Shown: piece after piece, positions 1 to 10,840 of the stretch
Layout: each line of letters starts with the position of its first letter
How positions within the stretch are numbered: position 1 is the first letter of the stretch
Origin: Triplophysa rosa
Taxonomy: Eukaryota; Chordata; Actinopteri; Cypriniformes; Nemacheilidae
Direction: 5' to 3'
Assembly: GCF_024868665.1 (NCBI RefSeq)
Contig: NC_079900.1
Span: 17,620,165-17,684,164, forward strand
Length of the DNA: 64,000 bases
Notes under the pieces: generated by a model
What the model was told of the DNA's origin: nothing
Seen by the model: only the letters and a program-made list of their open reading frames with translations
Databases searched by the model: none
Translations under genes and position numbers: made by a program

Positions 1-1885
1 TTCCTCGCGTTCCTCCCCTTGCATCTAGCTGTGAACACGATCTAAGTGAGGAGCCGAACTTTTTCCCTTCAGTTAAATACTCCTGGCAGGTACCTGCCAG
101 ATGGCGTTTGTGAGTGATGTCTGTTCCCAGTTGATGGGGGCCCCAGGAAACGCCGGAGGAACAGTCTCCACAGAGCACCCCTCGCCGCCCGACGGCATAT
201 GCTCTGCAGTGGCCTACACCTGCTGAAGGATGGCGCTCACACCCAGGTCCCCGAGCGGCCCAGCCAAGCCTGGGTGTTAATCACAGCTCATCCCCTCGCT
301 CGCTCGCTCCTCAAAATAGTAAATAAACTAAACGCGCTGCGGCTTCCACCTGGATGCGGCTTTGGGAAACATCTGCGTAAGGTCTGGCATTATTTTGAGG
401 TGGTTCTCGCGTTAACTCTTTAGAGTCTGCAATCTGCGGATTGGAAGGTCACCAAGACGTCCTAAGATCCACCAACCGTCTGCGGCTATATGTGTCCAAC
501 TGGAAGCTGTCGAGGTGACAACACGGAAAGTGGCGATTAGGCCTCGCTTGTCTGAGCCCACGCCAATTCGGCACTCTCCGCAACCTCGGGCTAGGGAGTG
601 CGAGCTGGCGTTCTGTCACAGACTCGTGCTGTTTCCAGCTCCAAACCTTTCGCAATCCAAACGGCGGATCTTGGCCGTCTTCGGTCCCTACGGGCTGCTG
701 GAAGTATAATATGTTTTGTCTGTGTACTTGTGTGTATTTTGTGCCTTTCCCGAAGACAAATACTTGCTGCCTTCATGCTATAACAGCCATTAGTTAATTG
801 TGCCGGATTTAGCGAGCGGAGTGTTTCTTTAATTAAGCAGCTAATTGCAATGTAGTTCTTGATTAGCTTTGGGGGATGGGAACGTTCAGGCAGCCTGATA
901 TGTTGTGCACACTTCAGAATCATTTACAGAAATTGAAGCTAATTTCGCTCTCTGTGTCTATTGCTGCATTAATTTAATTTGGGTTGCTTTTAGCTCATTA
1001 ACACATCTAATTAATACGTTGACATTACCATTAAGATGTCTCTTTGAAATTGGCGTCTCCAGATAATCAGGATGGAGGAGGCTGACGGATAGAGAGAGCG
1101 GAACCAGAGGAAAACTCGGAAGGCTCTAGAAGGACAGGAACTCCCTCATGCTCATTTGTAAATCACCAGCAGTGTATGATTATGGACACTAATAGGGCAT
1201 TGTGGCAGCCTGCTCAATTGGAAATGAAAGGAAAGTTGATTGTTTTAGATATGACGGGGTTACGGCGTGCATTTTTTCCTTTTTTGTGAGCGGCTGAGAT
1301 GCCTGGTGCTGGGGTTGCCGGTACGGGCCAGATGCTGTACACAGCTGAATCTCACGCTTGACTGGCTTTGTGTTTGGATTTGTCACTTTAATGAGCAGAA
1401 TTTAGTGAGTGTAGGAGTGAAATCCTCAGGGTGAGTCTGATATCCAGTTCATCACACTGTCACCGCCATCCACGCTCATTTCCACAGCCTCGGATCAAAT
1501 AAATTTAGCTATGTATTTGTATTTAATTTTCAATGCTCAAATGTCTGTAAATGTTTGCAGAGTAAAGAAGCCTCTTTAGCTGTGGGGAAGCCCGTTCGTT
1601 TTGCTGCTCCAGATGAGGCCTGGCCTTGGGAGGAATTATGGAAGTTTGGCGATGACTATTTAATTAAAATCTGGTGGAGATTATAGTGTAAAATGTGAAC
1701 TTGTCACCCTCAATCCTATGTTGTGGAAAGTAGATGTCATTTATGAACGTGGGTTTCAGAAACAAAGAGTTGCGAAATTGACGTGATGTTTATGTTTTTA
1801 TGTTTTCTATTGAATGTGTTGGAAAACTGCTGGAATGATTACCAGTGTTATATGAATCATGCGCTTTTAGGTGTGCATAAGAAAA
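1..1885. promoter_or_regulatory. Candidate conserved non-coding block at left edge
   Basis: 770-1065 is packed with TAAT/ATTA words (CCATTAGTTAATTG, TTTAATTAAGCAGCTAATTG, TTGATTAGC, GCATTAATTTAATTTGGG, CATCTAATTAATACG). An 18-bp perfect palindrome lies at 83-100. 1490-1690 is similar (ACTATTTAATTAAAATC). No coding exon. Enhancer role inferred. Confidence 0.38.
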
Positions 1886-2075
1886 ATATCGCTGCTGTCC
1901 TTCTGAAACCTCGTATCTCCATATTTGTAATTTTTATTTTTGTCAAATCATAAGTCACCCTTTTTCGTTTTGCAAATATCTGACCAATAAAAAGTATTAA
2001 GTGCTCGTCAACTTTGACAACACAGTATTTAAGCGAATTTGGACATACAAGGTTTCGGAGGGACCATAACGATAT
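1886..2075. mobile_element. Interspersed foldback repeat, inverted-orientation copy
   Basis: The left end GCTGTCCTTCTGAAACCTCG and right end ACAAGGTTTCGGAGGGACC are inverse. The interior GTGCTCGTCAACTTTGACAA is the reverse complement of the interior of the 40481-40725 copy. Confidence 0.75.
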
Positions 2076-2919
2076 TTAAATAATCAACCTTCCATTGAAT
2101 TGTGCGTTACGCGTCTTAGTTTTTCATGTGAGTATGCAAAATATATATTTTTGTCTTCGAAAGGCACATTTTTTATCATCTCATGTTCTCCAGCAAGAAA
2201 GTGAGACACTGTGTGTGATTGACTTTCTGTAGGTCCTCCATCAGGAGCCACAAATCAACAATGTGATGGTGTGGTAAAAACTCTTATTTAACACATAAAT
2301 CAATGGTCATCCACAGTTTTTTTCTTAAAAGCTCTCCTTTAGGTTTGTTTTGATGCATTCTGCAAGATAAAAACCTACTGTAAAAGCCTTCTGTCTTAAC
2401 ACTTCATTAAAAAGTGCCTTAGAATAAGAGTCACAAGGGAGATGAACCCAGCGTCATGTGTAAAAGCTATCAACAGCTGCATCAATTAACCTCTCGGCCT
2501 CCTGGGACCCATTAGCAAGAGAAACACCCTTTAAAACTGCATATGCTTCAGATTACACCGGAGCAACTTAGCCCCATGAATGGCCTTATTTGCTTTTCAT
2601 ATAGTTTGCTTTGTAAAACAATTTCGTACCAACAAGAGACCTTCATTACTGGTATACGTGTGGGTGTGTGTATACGTATATGTTGGATGTGTAAATTTAT
2701 CATGTTTCGCTCATTGCTTGAAATGGAAAAAAGGAAATGTTTGACTAAGAGGGAAAGACCACAGTCTAGCAATGTGTTTATAACTGACCTATGACTCCGT
2801 TCATGTTGTTGCGCTATTAAGACTATTCTAAGCGCTTACTGAAGTCTGTAAAAAGCCTGTGTTTTAGTTTCATTGCCTTTCTACTTGTGAGCTCTACTAT
2901 TTGAGTGGTTTTATATATA

Positions 2920-2956
<37 letters not shown>

Positions 2957-3132
2957 CATGTTATGGAACAATTTTAAAGTTTGTTTTATTTTTTAGAAGG
3001 TTAGTCAACATTGAGGAAAGATGTATTTCGGGGCTAGGACTGTCTATCATAATATCAAAATTTCAGTACAACATGACCAAAATAACATCGCAATGACATT
3101 GCAATACTATCTTTATCGTTAGTGTTGGTTTT
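2076..3132. other. Gene-free AT-rich sequence
   Basis: Apart from the TA microsatellite nothing is recognised. Open frames on both strands at 2543-2794 overlap and lack domain resemblance. Confidence 0.3.
2911..2956. repeat. (TA)n microsatellite
   Basis: TA/AT dinucleotides with one CTG interruption near the left end. Confidence 0.97.
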
Positions 3133-3425
3133 TGGTAACAATTTACAGTAAGGTTGTAATTGTTAACATTAGTTAAAACATTAAATAACATGAACTAAAA
3201 GTACTTTTCAGCATATGTTAATACATTTGTAAAATGAAAAGTTGTATCTGTTAATATGAGTTAATTAACTAACATTGACAAAGATAACAATTTGTTGAAA
3301 AGCTAGCTATATTGCTCATTGTTACCTCATGTTAGCTAATGCATTGTCAATTTCATTTCATTTTTATAGCGCTTTTTACATTTTTTCATTGTTGCAAAGC
3401 AGCTTTAAATTTAGGCAGTGGAAGA
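3133..3425. mobile_element. Two adjacent interspersed-repeat fragments
   Basis: 3133-3350 (GGTAACAATTTACAGTAAGG, then repeated TTAACATTAGTTAA words) resembles a widespread fish element with TTAGTTAACATTAG motifs. 3351-3425 (TTATAGCGCTTTTTACA, then TTGCAAAGCAGCTTTAAA) resembles a second common fish repeat. Both names are unknown to me. Confidence 0.5.
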
Positions 3426-4730
3426 GAAACGCATGTTAAAAATAAACCAAACTAAAACATGTTGGATTGTCAACCAGAAGCTATTGATTGTTTAGTTATA
3501 GTAAAAAATATGCATATTATTAACACAATATTGCTAATCTTCCTTAATATAATGGTTAATTTTGCTGGATTATATTCGGTATTACAATGTAGGAAGTATA
3601 AATGCAATGTTAGTCATCACAGTTAATTACACTGGGTTATTTAATATTTATTCTTTAGAAGTATCATTTAGAGTGAAGTGTTACCAATGTGGGGTTTTTT
3701 GCCTCTTGAAGCAAAATTTTAAATGGGTGCAGAATTATTTATATTGTTTGTAGCATCATATTTGTTTTTAATATTATGTGTATTGACCCTCCCAAAATTT
3801 CATAGACTTGCATTGAACTACTTATATTTTCTTCAGAAAATGTAAAAATCTAGCAAGGAATGCCTTACACTAAAAAGACCAATACGAGTTAAATGAAAGT
3901 ATCTTCTGAAGCAGCAATGCCAATGACATACTGTAAGTCCGTTGTCACTACTGGTAAGACACTAAGAGAGACTGTGTTAAGAGTTATAACCGGCTTAATC
4001 CAGTGATTGTCCAATCTTGCAGAATGTTATTGAAATAGTAAATACTATGGAGCAGTGTGTCAGCTCTGTGGGGAGCCGAAAATATACTCTACTGTCTGCG
4101 TTCCCCTGCCTTTCCTGACAACATGGAATGATTTAAAACTTCATTTTGTCAAGCATCTGAATATTTTTAATTCCACTCAAACCGCTGAATAAACCGCTAT
4201 ATAAAGATCCATGGTATAAAAACTGGCAGATGTCCCTTTGATCCTTTATCTTAAATAGTCTGGATATTTTGGGTGTAATTAAGTCACTTATTCTTTATAA
4301 TCCAAGGTGATGCTCATTAATTCAACTCTTTTTATATGTTTGCCTTGTAAAGGGATTTCTAAAGAAGAGGTATTTTGAACGTTAATACGGTGCCTTGCTC
4401 TAATGCAACAAGACGTTTTGAGGACACCTTGCTGCTGGTGGGTTAGAAACTCGGAAATCTCTGACTATTTTGGACGAGGCGTTCAAATGACACGCCTCCA
4501 TCTCAACATTTTCCGTTTAATCCTGAGCATTTTGTTTCTACCTTATAGTTGCACTATAATTCAGGCAAGTTTTAATGATTCAAATCTAAATCCACGGCTA
4601 TCATCCGTGCTATTCTCCACCAGTGCTCTGTGTCAACTACAGTGTATTTTTAGAGCCCACCGTTGTATTTGTCCGTATGTTCCCGTTATGTGTGGGATAT
4701 CTGACTTCATATCCTGAGAGAAGATGGGGA
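3426..4730. other. AT-rich gene-free sequence
   Basis: No repeat could be named and no coding feature is supported. The 104-codon open frame at 4403-4717 has no recognisable domain or exon borders. Confidence 0.3.
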
Positions 4731-5779
4731 AAAATAAACAAGCCCCCCAGAAGTCCGTGTATCCAATGGTAATGTTTATCTCTTGGTTTGCATTGACGAC
4801 GCAACCCAGATGCATTAGCAAACCCCAGACCAAATCAAGAGTAATAAAATCATTCATTTTGGTTAATGAGGATATTAACAGCAGCAGTTGTGTTTAAGCA
4901 CAAACAAGAACAACAACATTAATAATTGCAACTCTCTAGCGCTCGGCTGATGCAAGCGTTTAATAATTAACAACGCTGTGTCTTATCCCCAAAAGGTTTG
5001 CTTCCTATTATCCAACTGAGTTACGAACGGCTAATTACTCCGCCACAGGATGGTCAAAACACTCAATGTCTCGAATGTCTGAAGGTGCGTGCTATCAAAA
5101 CCCTCGGTCAATCAACTCACGTGACGTTTATTGTTATAAAGTAGAGAATGTGCCTTTTTGATTTATTTATCTCCTGTTTTTTCAAGAGAGGATTACATTT
5201 TACCTCCTGTGTTTACATATTAGTGCTAATCCAATTGAGTCAACAAGGGCACTTAGCATTGACTGTGTAACTGAAGGGCGGAGGGTGGTTATTAATTTAA
5301 TACGTATTCCAGATTTTAAGCTTTCTGGGGAAATAGTTCTGAAACATCTGTTATGACAATCCGGGCAAATGGCATGTTTTCTGGGTTAATGACTCAGCCT
5401 TGTCAGGGAGGTGTACCGCGGTCGGCCTGCAGAGGGCGCGGCGGAGTTCCCTCACCCCTGGAGAAATAACATCAACTGTTGTTTTGACATTAGCACTGGG
5501 GGCATCGGGAATAAAGAATGGACAAACAAGCAACGATGAAAGAGAGGTTGTCTGGGAAAGGCTCTGTGTGGATGACAAACACAGGTGTGTGAGACGAGCT
5601 GAACGTCTGAGCTCAGTTGCCAGGTTGATTTAAAAACGAGCGTATCCCTGTAATAAGGATTGTGATCCCTGAGCTCGGCCACGACCCTTCTCCTAACCAT
5701 CATCAACCAGTTCCGACCTTTGACCTGAAGGACACGCCCTGTCAGCTGAAACTAATTAGAGTTTGATGACCTGTGACCA
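4731..5779. promoter_or_regulatory. Candidate conserved non-coding block (4.7-5.8 kb)
   Basis: 4780-5060 is the densest part: TTGGTTAATGAGG near 4859, ACATTAATAATTGCAAC near 4916, GTTTAATAATTAACAACG near 4959 and CGGCTAATTACTCC near 5029. No repeats, and closed in all frames. Regulatory role inferred from composition. Confidence 0.38.
5427..5441. promoter_or_regulatory. CTCF-like core CTGCAGAGGGCGCGG
   Basis: Close to the CTCF core (CAGGGGGCGC, with one mismatch in that word) in a locally GC-rich patch. Motif strength by eye only. Confidence 0.25.
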
Positions 5780-6290
5780 GAACACAGTATATAATGACAA
5801 AATCTGCAGTCTCGTGAGAGATACGGAGACACAAATGAAATAAGCAAAGTGTCAAATTCTGTAAAATAACATTAAAGGGTGACACCAACAAGCTAGGGTT
5901 AAATGCGGTTGAAATTAAACATGTATTATTTTGCGTGTTTCTAAACGAGCATTTAAGTGCAACTGCAGATTTTCAACCTGCTTTACAGTAGTGCACTGTA
6001 AAAAATGGACTGGTCATTTTCCGTCAGTAAATGATCTGTTAATTCTACGACCAAAACATTTCAAATATATCTAAAATGGCTGTAAAAACAATACAGAAAA
6101 TTCCTTCATATTGATACAGTACATTGTGCACTATTTGGATGGATTTGTACAATGTAATGTTTACTTTTTCTGCATTGCCCGGACAAAGAAATGCAATTTG
6201 TCAACTAAAGTCTGCAACATGCCATCTTACACAACTGGATCTGTAGAAAGTCCACCGAATGATGCATTTTGTGTCACCCAGCAGACTTTT
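5780..6290. other. AT-rich sequence with a repeat remnant
   Basis: CACTGTAAAAAATGGACTGG near 5995 looks like one end of a CACTGTAAAA-type element. The other end was not found. Confidence 0.3.
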
Positions 6291-6497
6291 TGGTTACACT
6301 TTATTTTACAGTGCCCGTGTTACAGTGTAATTACACATTTAAATACTGAGTAATAACTACATGTACTTATTATAGGGTCAGGGTTAGGATTAGGGTGAGG
6401 TTTAGGGGTAGTTACTTGTAATTATGCATAATGTAGTAAATACTATAGTAAAAACATGTAACATGTGTAACAAGGGCACCGTAAAATAGTGTTACCG
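6291..6497. mobile_element. MITE with GGTTACACTTTATTTTACAG ends
   Basis: The left end GGTTACACTTTATTTTACAG, then TGCCCGTGTTACA, is mirrored by TGTAACAAGGGCACCG then TAAAATAGTGTTACC. The middle has GGGTTAGG-type words that look telomeric but belong to the element. Confidence 0.8.
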
Positions 6498-6548
6498 ACT
6501 TTTTATAAAAAATAGTTGCATTGATCCAGGTACACAGAGCAATGAGTT

Positions 6549-6772
6549 GCATATCATTGCTGTCATTCTGAAACATCGGATGTCCAAATTCACCAAAGTT
6601 TTCAGGAAATGTAAAAAAACACTGTACTTTGTATATGATTAAATAATGTATTGTCAAAGTTGACAAGCACGATTGAATACTTTTTATTCCCAGTGACAAA
6701 CATAAAGGTGATTAATATAAAATGATTAATGACAAAAAATAAAAAATCTAACAGCCTAGAAACAGCAGTTGA
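6549..6772. mobile_element. Interspersed foldback repeat (CTGAAACATCGGATGTCCAA end), eroded copy
   Basis: The left end and the interior words AAAGTTGACAAGCACG and CCCAGTGACAAACATAAAGG match the element at 40481-40725. The right end is degraded. Confidence 0.7.
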
Positions 6773-6849
6773 CATTCTACCAATAAAGAGCAGGTTCAAA
6801 ATCTGCTCTTTGTACACTTCGTTCATCCCATGCAAGCAATAATGCATAA

Positions 6850-9800
6850 ACAAACATTAAGTGGCTACTTTACCGTTATACACCACCTCCAAGCTGAAAC
6901 AAATGCTCAACCAGTAGTCATCTTATGCAATATATTGATGGATCTGGAATAAATAGACACAATTAAACTGACTAGTACCAAATGGCACGCTCATTTAACT
7001 ATGCCATATAAATCTCTCTTATGTAAGGTTCTGGAAAATCAAGTAAATTCTCAATGAGAGCATTTGGCTGACAGATACCCTCATAAGCCATTTAATTTAG
7101 TTTAGTGGGCGTGCTAACAAGTCTTGAAACGCCTGTCTGACACCTCTCCGTCTATTGCTGAATTTATGCCGCTTGCGGTCTGTGGGCTCATCAGTGGACC
7201 AATATTTGTGTACTTAAAGCATTTATCCCGGCCTAATTAGTCCCGGATCAATAGACCAATTGATTTAGCAATACACTTAGAGCTTTAGAGGAGGTGTCAT
7301 ATACCAGACCGTTATAGCCTTAATGTAGTGAAATACAACATTAAAGCTAGAATAATCCTCAATGTACTACATGTGGACTCTGCTGAGCAGCCTGTGACAT
7401 GCAGTGTTGTGTCAGCGGTTGTTCTCAAATGGAGTTTTATCATTAATCATTAGTCTTTCTGTCTCTCTCGTTCACATACAGGGCCGAACTGATTCTGGCT
7501 AATTAAGCAGTAGTGGGTGACAGCAAGGCTTCCTTATCATAGCTGTGAAACCTCTCCAGCAAACACGGCTGTGAACAGAGTGGGCTTTTATCATCTTTCT
7601 GTTTCCACAGGGCCACCAAAACACTCGGTCTGCTTTTTTCGCGAAACGCAAAAGTATGAATCTTTTTTAATTAATCGTATCCAATATCATGAGATCATAT
7701 TGAACACTTTGAGAATTAAACAAAGCAATCGAAAAGTATAGTCAATATGACTTGAGCAGTATATCACAAGTCTTCTAACGCCTTGCGTTAGGTTAGTGAA
7801 AAAAGGACCAAAACGTAAGACAGTACATAATACAAAATCTTGCCACTGTTTAAAAATGTTGTCATGTTTGGTTACTACACCAATGGGCACTGGTGCCGTT
7901 TTTCCATCAATGTGGTCTGTATAGCATTTCAAAAAGGTCCACTTTTTGGTTTGGAAGAAAAAAGAACTATATATAGTTATATATGTGCTGCATTTTCTTT
8001 CCTCTTAGAAGATTTGACAATCAAAGTAATCCAAGAAGAAACCACTGATCAGGTATTTAAAACCTTTTAGGGGGAAATGGGCTGTATCTCATAGATACCC
8101 TTATTCCAGTGAGTAAAGGAAATGACCTTGTTTAGTCCTTTATTGGAGTGGCGGTGTGATTGCAACCCACAATTACTTGAGCAAAATTGAGAGGGTGGTG
8201 TTGGTGCATAAAACATCTTTTGTGTGAGGTAGGACCGCACTAGCAGGGTAACACCCATTAAAAGCTCATTTGCACGGGTAGGCAGTTCATTAATGCAAAG
8301 GATAGTGAAATCACACCAATAGAGCCAAGTGTAACCCCAGGGCACTGGCAGAGGCCGAGGTTCAGTGTGCCAGCACACTCACCATCATACCTCATTTACG
8401 CTGGGAATCACAACCATGCCGGGGTATTTGTTTTACTATTGACTCACATGTGAGCAGCTTGGGTTTGAGACATTAGTCATTATTTTTCACACACAATTTG
8501 CATGATAACTGTTGATATTCTGACAGTTTTGTGGTGGGCGAGTGAAACCACATGAGATTTTCCACCACTTAGCCTAGAGGAATTAAATGGATCTTTAAGC
8601 GTTTTTATGTTTAAAAAAAAATGCCATATCCGTGTCTCTAAAATGTGCTTTTAATTCAAATATATGTAATAATATTTAATTTATATAACAAATTGTATTA
8701 ATTATAAATATGGCACGAACAATACTATTAATTTTTAAATAGTGATGAATAATTATTGTTAATAATAAGAGCAACGATACACTTTTACTGTATTGTGTTA
8801 GTATTGGAAGTAGTAATACCTTACGAATAGTAATACTAAGACAGTTGTGTAATCTTTAAAAAAAAAAAATTGTTATATTTGTATTGTTTTCAAAATATGT
8901 AACAATTTCTAACAACAATAATAATAATACGAATCATTTTATTATTAGATTGCTGTAATATTAATATATCTTTTTTATATTATATATATAATTATATATT
9001 TCAGTATTGTTAATAATAATGCTTTTTATTATTATTTTGTTGTTGTAATTTTTGTTTACATATTTTGAAAGCATTCAAAATATTTTAACAGAATTTTTTC
9101 ATGACACAACTGTCTTAGATTTCAATGGCTCTTTCAGGACCGGCTGCAGTACGGTTAATGTCCAGCAGATGCCACGTTCTCTCTCCGAGGCCTTTCTCCC
9201 TGTCGCTCCCCAGCGGACCGTTCTGTCGTGGGTCTCAATGAATTTCCCTTTCTTTTCATCACTCTCTGATGTCCAGCTGCTCCTGTCAACACCTTCTTAC
9301 AGCAGGCAATTCATCGCTACACACTGGCAGCTGAGACCCCTGTGATGAACTTCAATCTGCTATCCGCAGAGGGGGCTGCACCCCGAGTTGGGCTAATCAA
9401 GGGAAACACCCCTTGAAGGGGGAGGGGACACACAGACAGATTGAGCCCAAGTTACCCCCGTAATTATCCTCTCATTGCCCCTGTGCCGCAAGCTGGTGCC
9501 GATGAGTGTGGTGAGCATTTACCCAACACCATTGTTGTGCTCCCGTCCGCGCGGCTCGCCATGCAAGTTCATGTGTTTCAACACGCTTTAGTACGAAGCG
9601 GCCATGCGGCAATTTTATTTATATTTGAAAGGGCTCTGATATGGTGAGGCATTTACTATGCTCTCTACGATAACGCCGCAAATGTCTCTTGCCGCGGGTT
9701 TTGATTATTTTCAAGTTGGTAGAAAACACCCCCTGGGGCCAGTTCTCAGGCCCTCCGAATTTTATTAAACCCTTTCTACAGCTGATTACTTGCAGCGAGG

Positions 9801-10249
9801 TGCACAGTTGACGCGTTTTAGGAGTGGAGTGCAGGCCTGACAGGGTCATGTTTAACATGGCCACAGGCAATCAATTCACCTTAACCCCTCGTGGTACTTC
9901 AGCCTTCTCCACCTAAGCTGTCCTTAATAACCAGGCAATGGTGAATTTCTGATAAGGCGTTAGGGTCTCTGACCTATATATCCGTCCTTCTATATATTGG
10001 AAAAATCCAACCAAGTGAGAAATGTACCTTTTAAAACGCATGTCCTGAAATTAAATAATTGTACACAATGAAAACAGGAGGGAAGAATGCATTTATACCA
10101 CAGTTTTCTCCCATGTGTTCATTCAGCAGTTATTTCAGATACAAATATACAACATATAAATGTGCTTAAATGCCTCTTTGATGTTTATCTAATGTTATTT
10201 TAGCGGTATATCTGTGCATATATTTTAGATGAAACGATGAGGTTTGGTT
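6850..10249. other. Gene-free sequence with enhancer-like parts
   Basis: About 7080-7300 (GCCTAATTAGTCCCGG near 7231) and 9110-9960 (CCCCGTAATTATCCTC near 9457) are repeat-free. 8600-9110 is very AT-rich with short TAA/AAT runs. Open frames are short and unrelated to known proteins. Confidence 0.3.
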
Positions 10250-10445
10250 TATTTATTCATATATAGAGCACATGTAAATCGGCCTTAGTTGGCCAAAGTG
10301 CTGAATATAATCTTTAAGAAAGGCATAGACGAAATGAAGAGAAACATAGAATTAAAATAAACTGTACGATCAAAGAAAGAGCAGCATTAAAAAAGGAACA
10401 CAAACTTAAAAATCTATAAAGGCACAAGAGATGATATAAAGATCA
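10250..10445. mobile_element. Probable interspersed-repeat fragment
   Basis: TATAGAGCACATGTAAATCGGCCTTAGTTGGCCAAAGTGCTG resembles a common fish repeat end (described from memory; written here in part only as TTGGCCAAAGTGCTG near 10289), followed by A-rich sequence. Boundaries and family are uncertain. Confidence 0.4.
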
Positions 10446-10840
10446 TATCATAATACCTAAATGATTTTTCTGCATTTTAGAAATTGCAGATTCAACTGCT
10501 GTGAATGTCAATTATATTAGATTATAGCTTGCTCGTAACAAATAAAGGATTAAAAACACTCGTGCCAGATCTTGGTGGGGTGTCAGATACCAAAACGTAG
10601 GCGCTCTGAGGTTCTCTGTAGGTAATTGAAAAATCTATATTTCGAAGTGAGCAGAGCTGCATTGCAAGAGGCAGTGACATTTATTTTGGACCGGTGTACT
10701 AGTGAAGTGTTTGATTTTCAGAACAGAGAGAGGACGGAAGCCCCACGTGTGGAAATAAGTCCCTGTTTTCACCTTTCACAACGGGTCGTGAGATTGAACT
10801 ATATTAAATAGGAGAGTTATGTTATTTGTAAATTTGCACT

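Noticed and set aside
4403..4717. 104-codon open frame on the plus strand
   Set aside because: No recognisable motif and an overlapping frame of similar length on the other strand; consistent with chance.
6370..6410. Telomere-like GGGTTAGG words
   Set aside because: Irregular, short and inside a MITE with clear inverted ends at 6291 and 6497.
9364..9380. Second CTCF-like word CGCAGAGGGGGCTGC
   Set aside because: The core departs from the CTCF consensus at several positions; too weak to call by eye.
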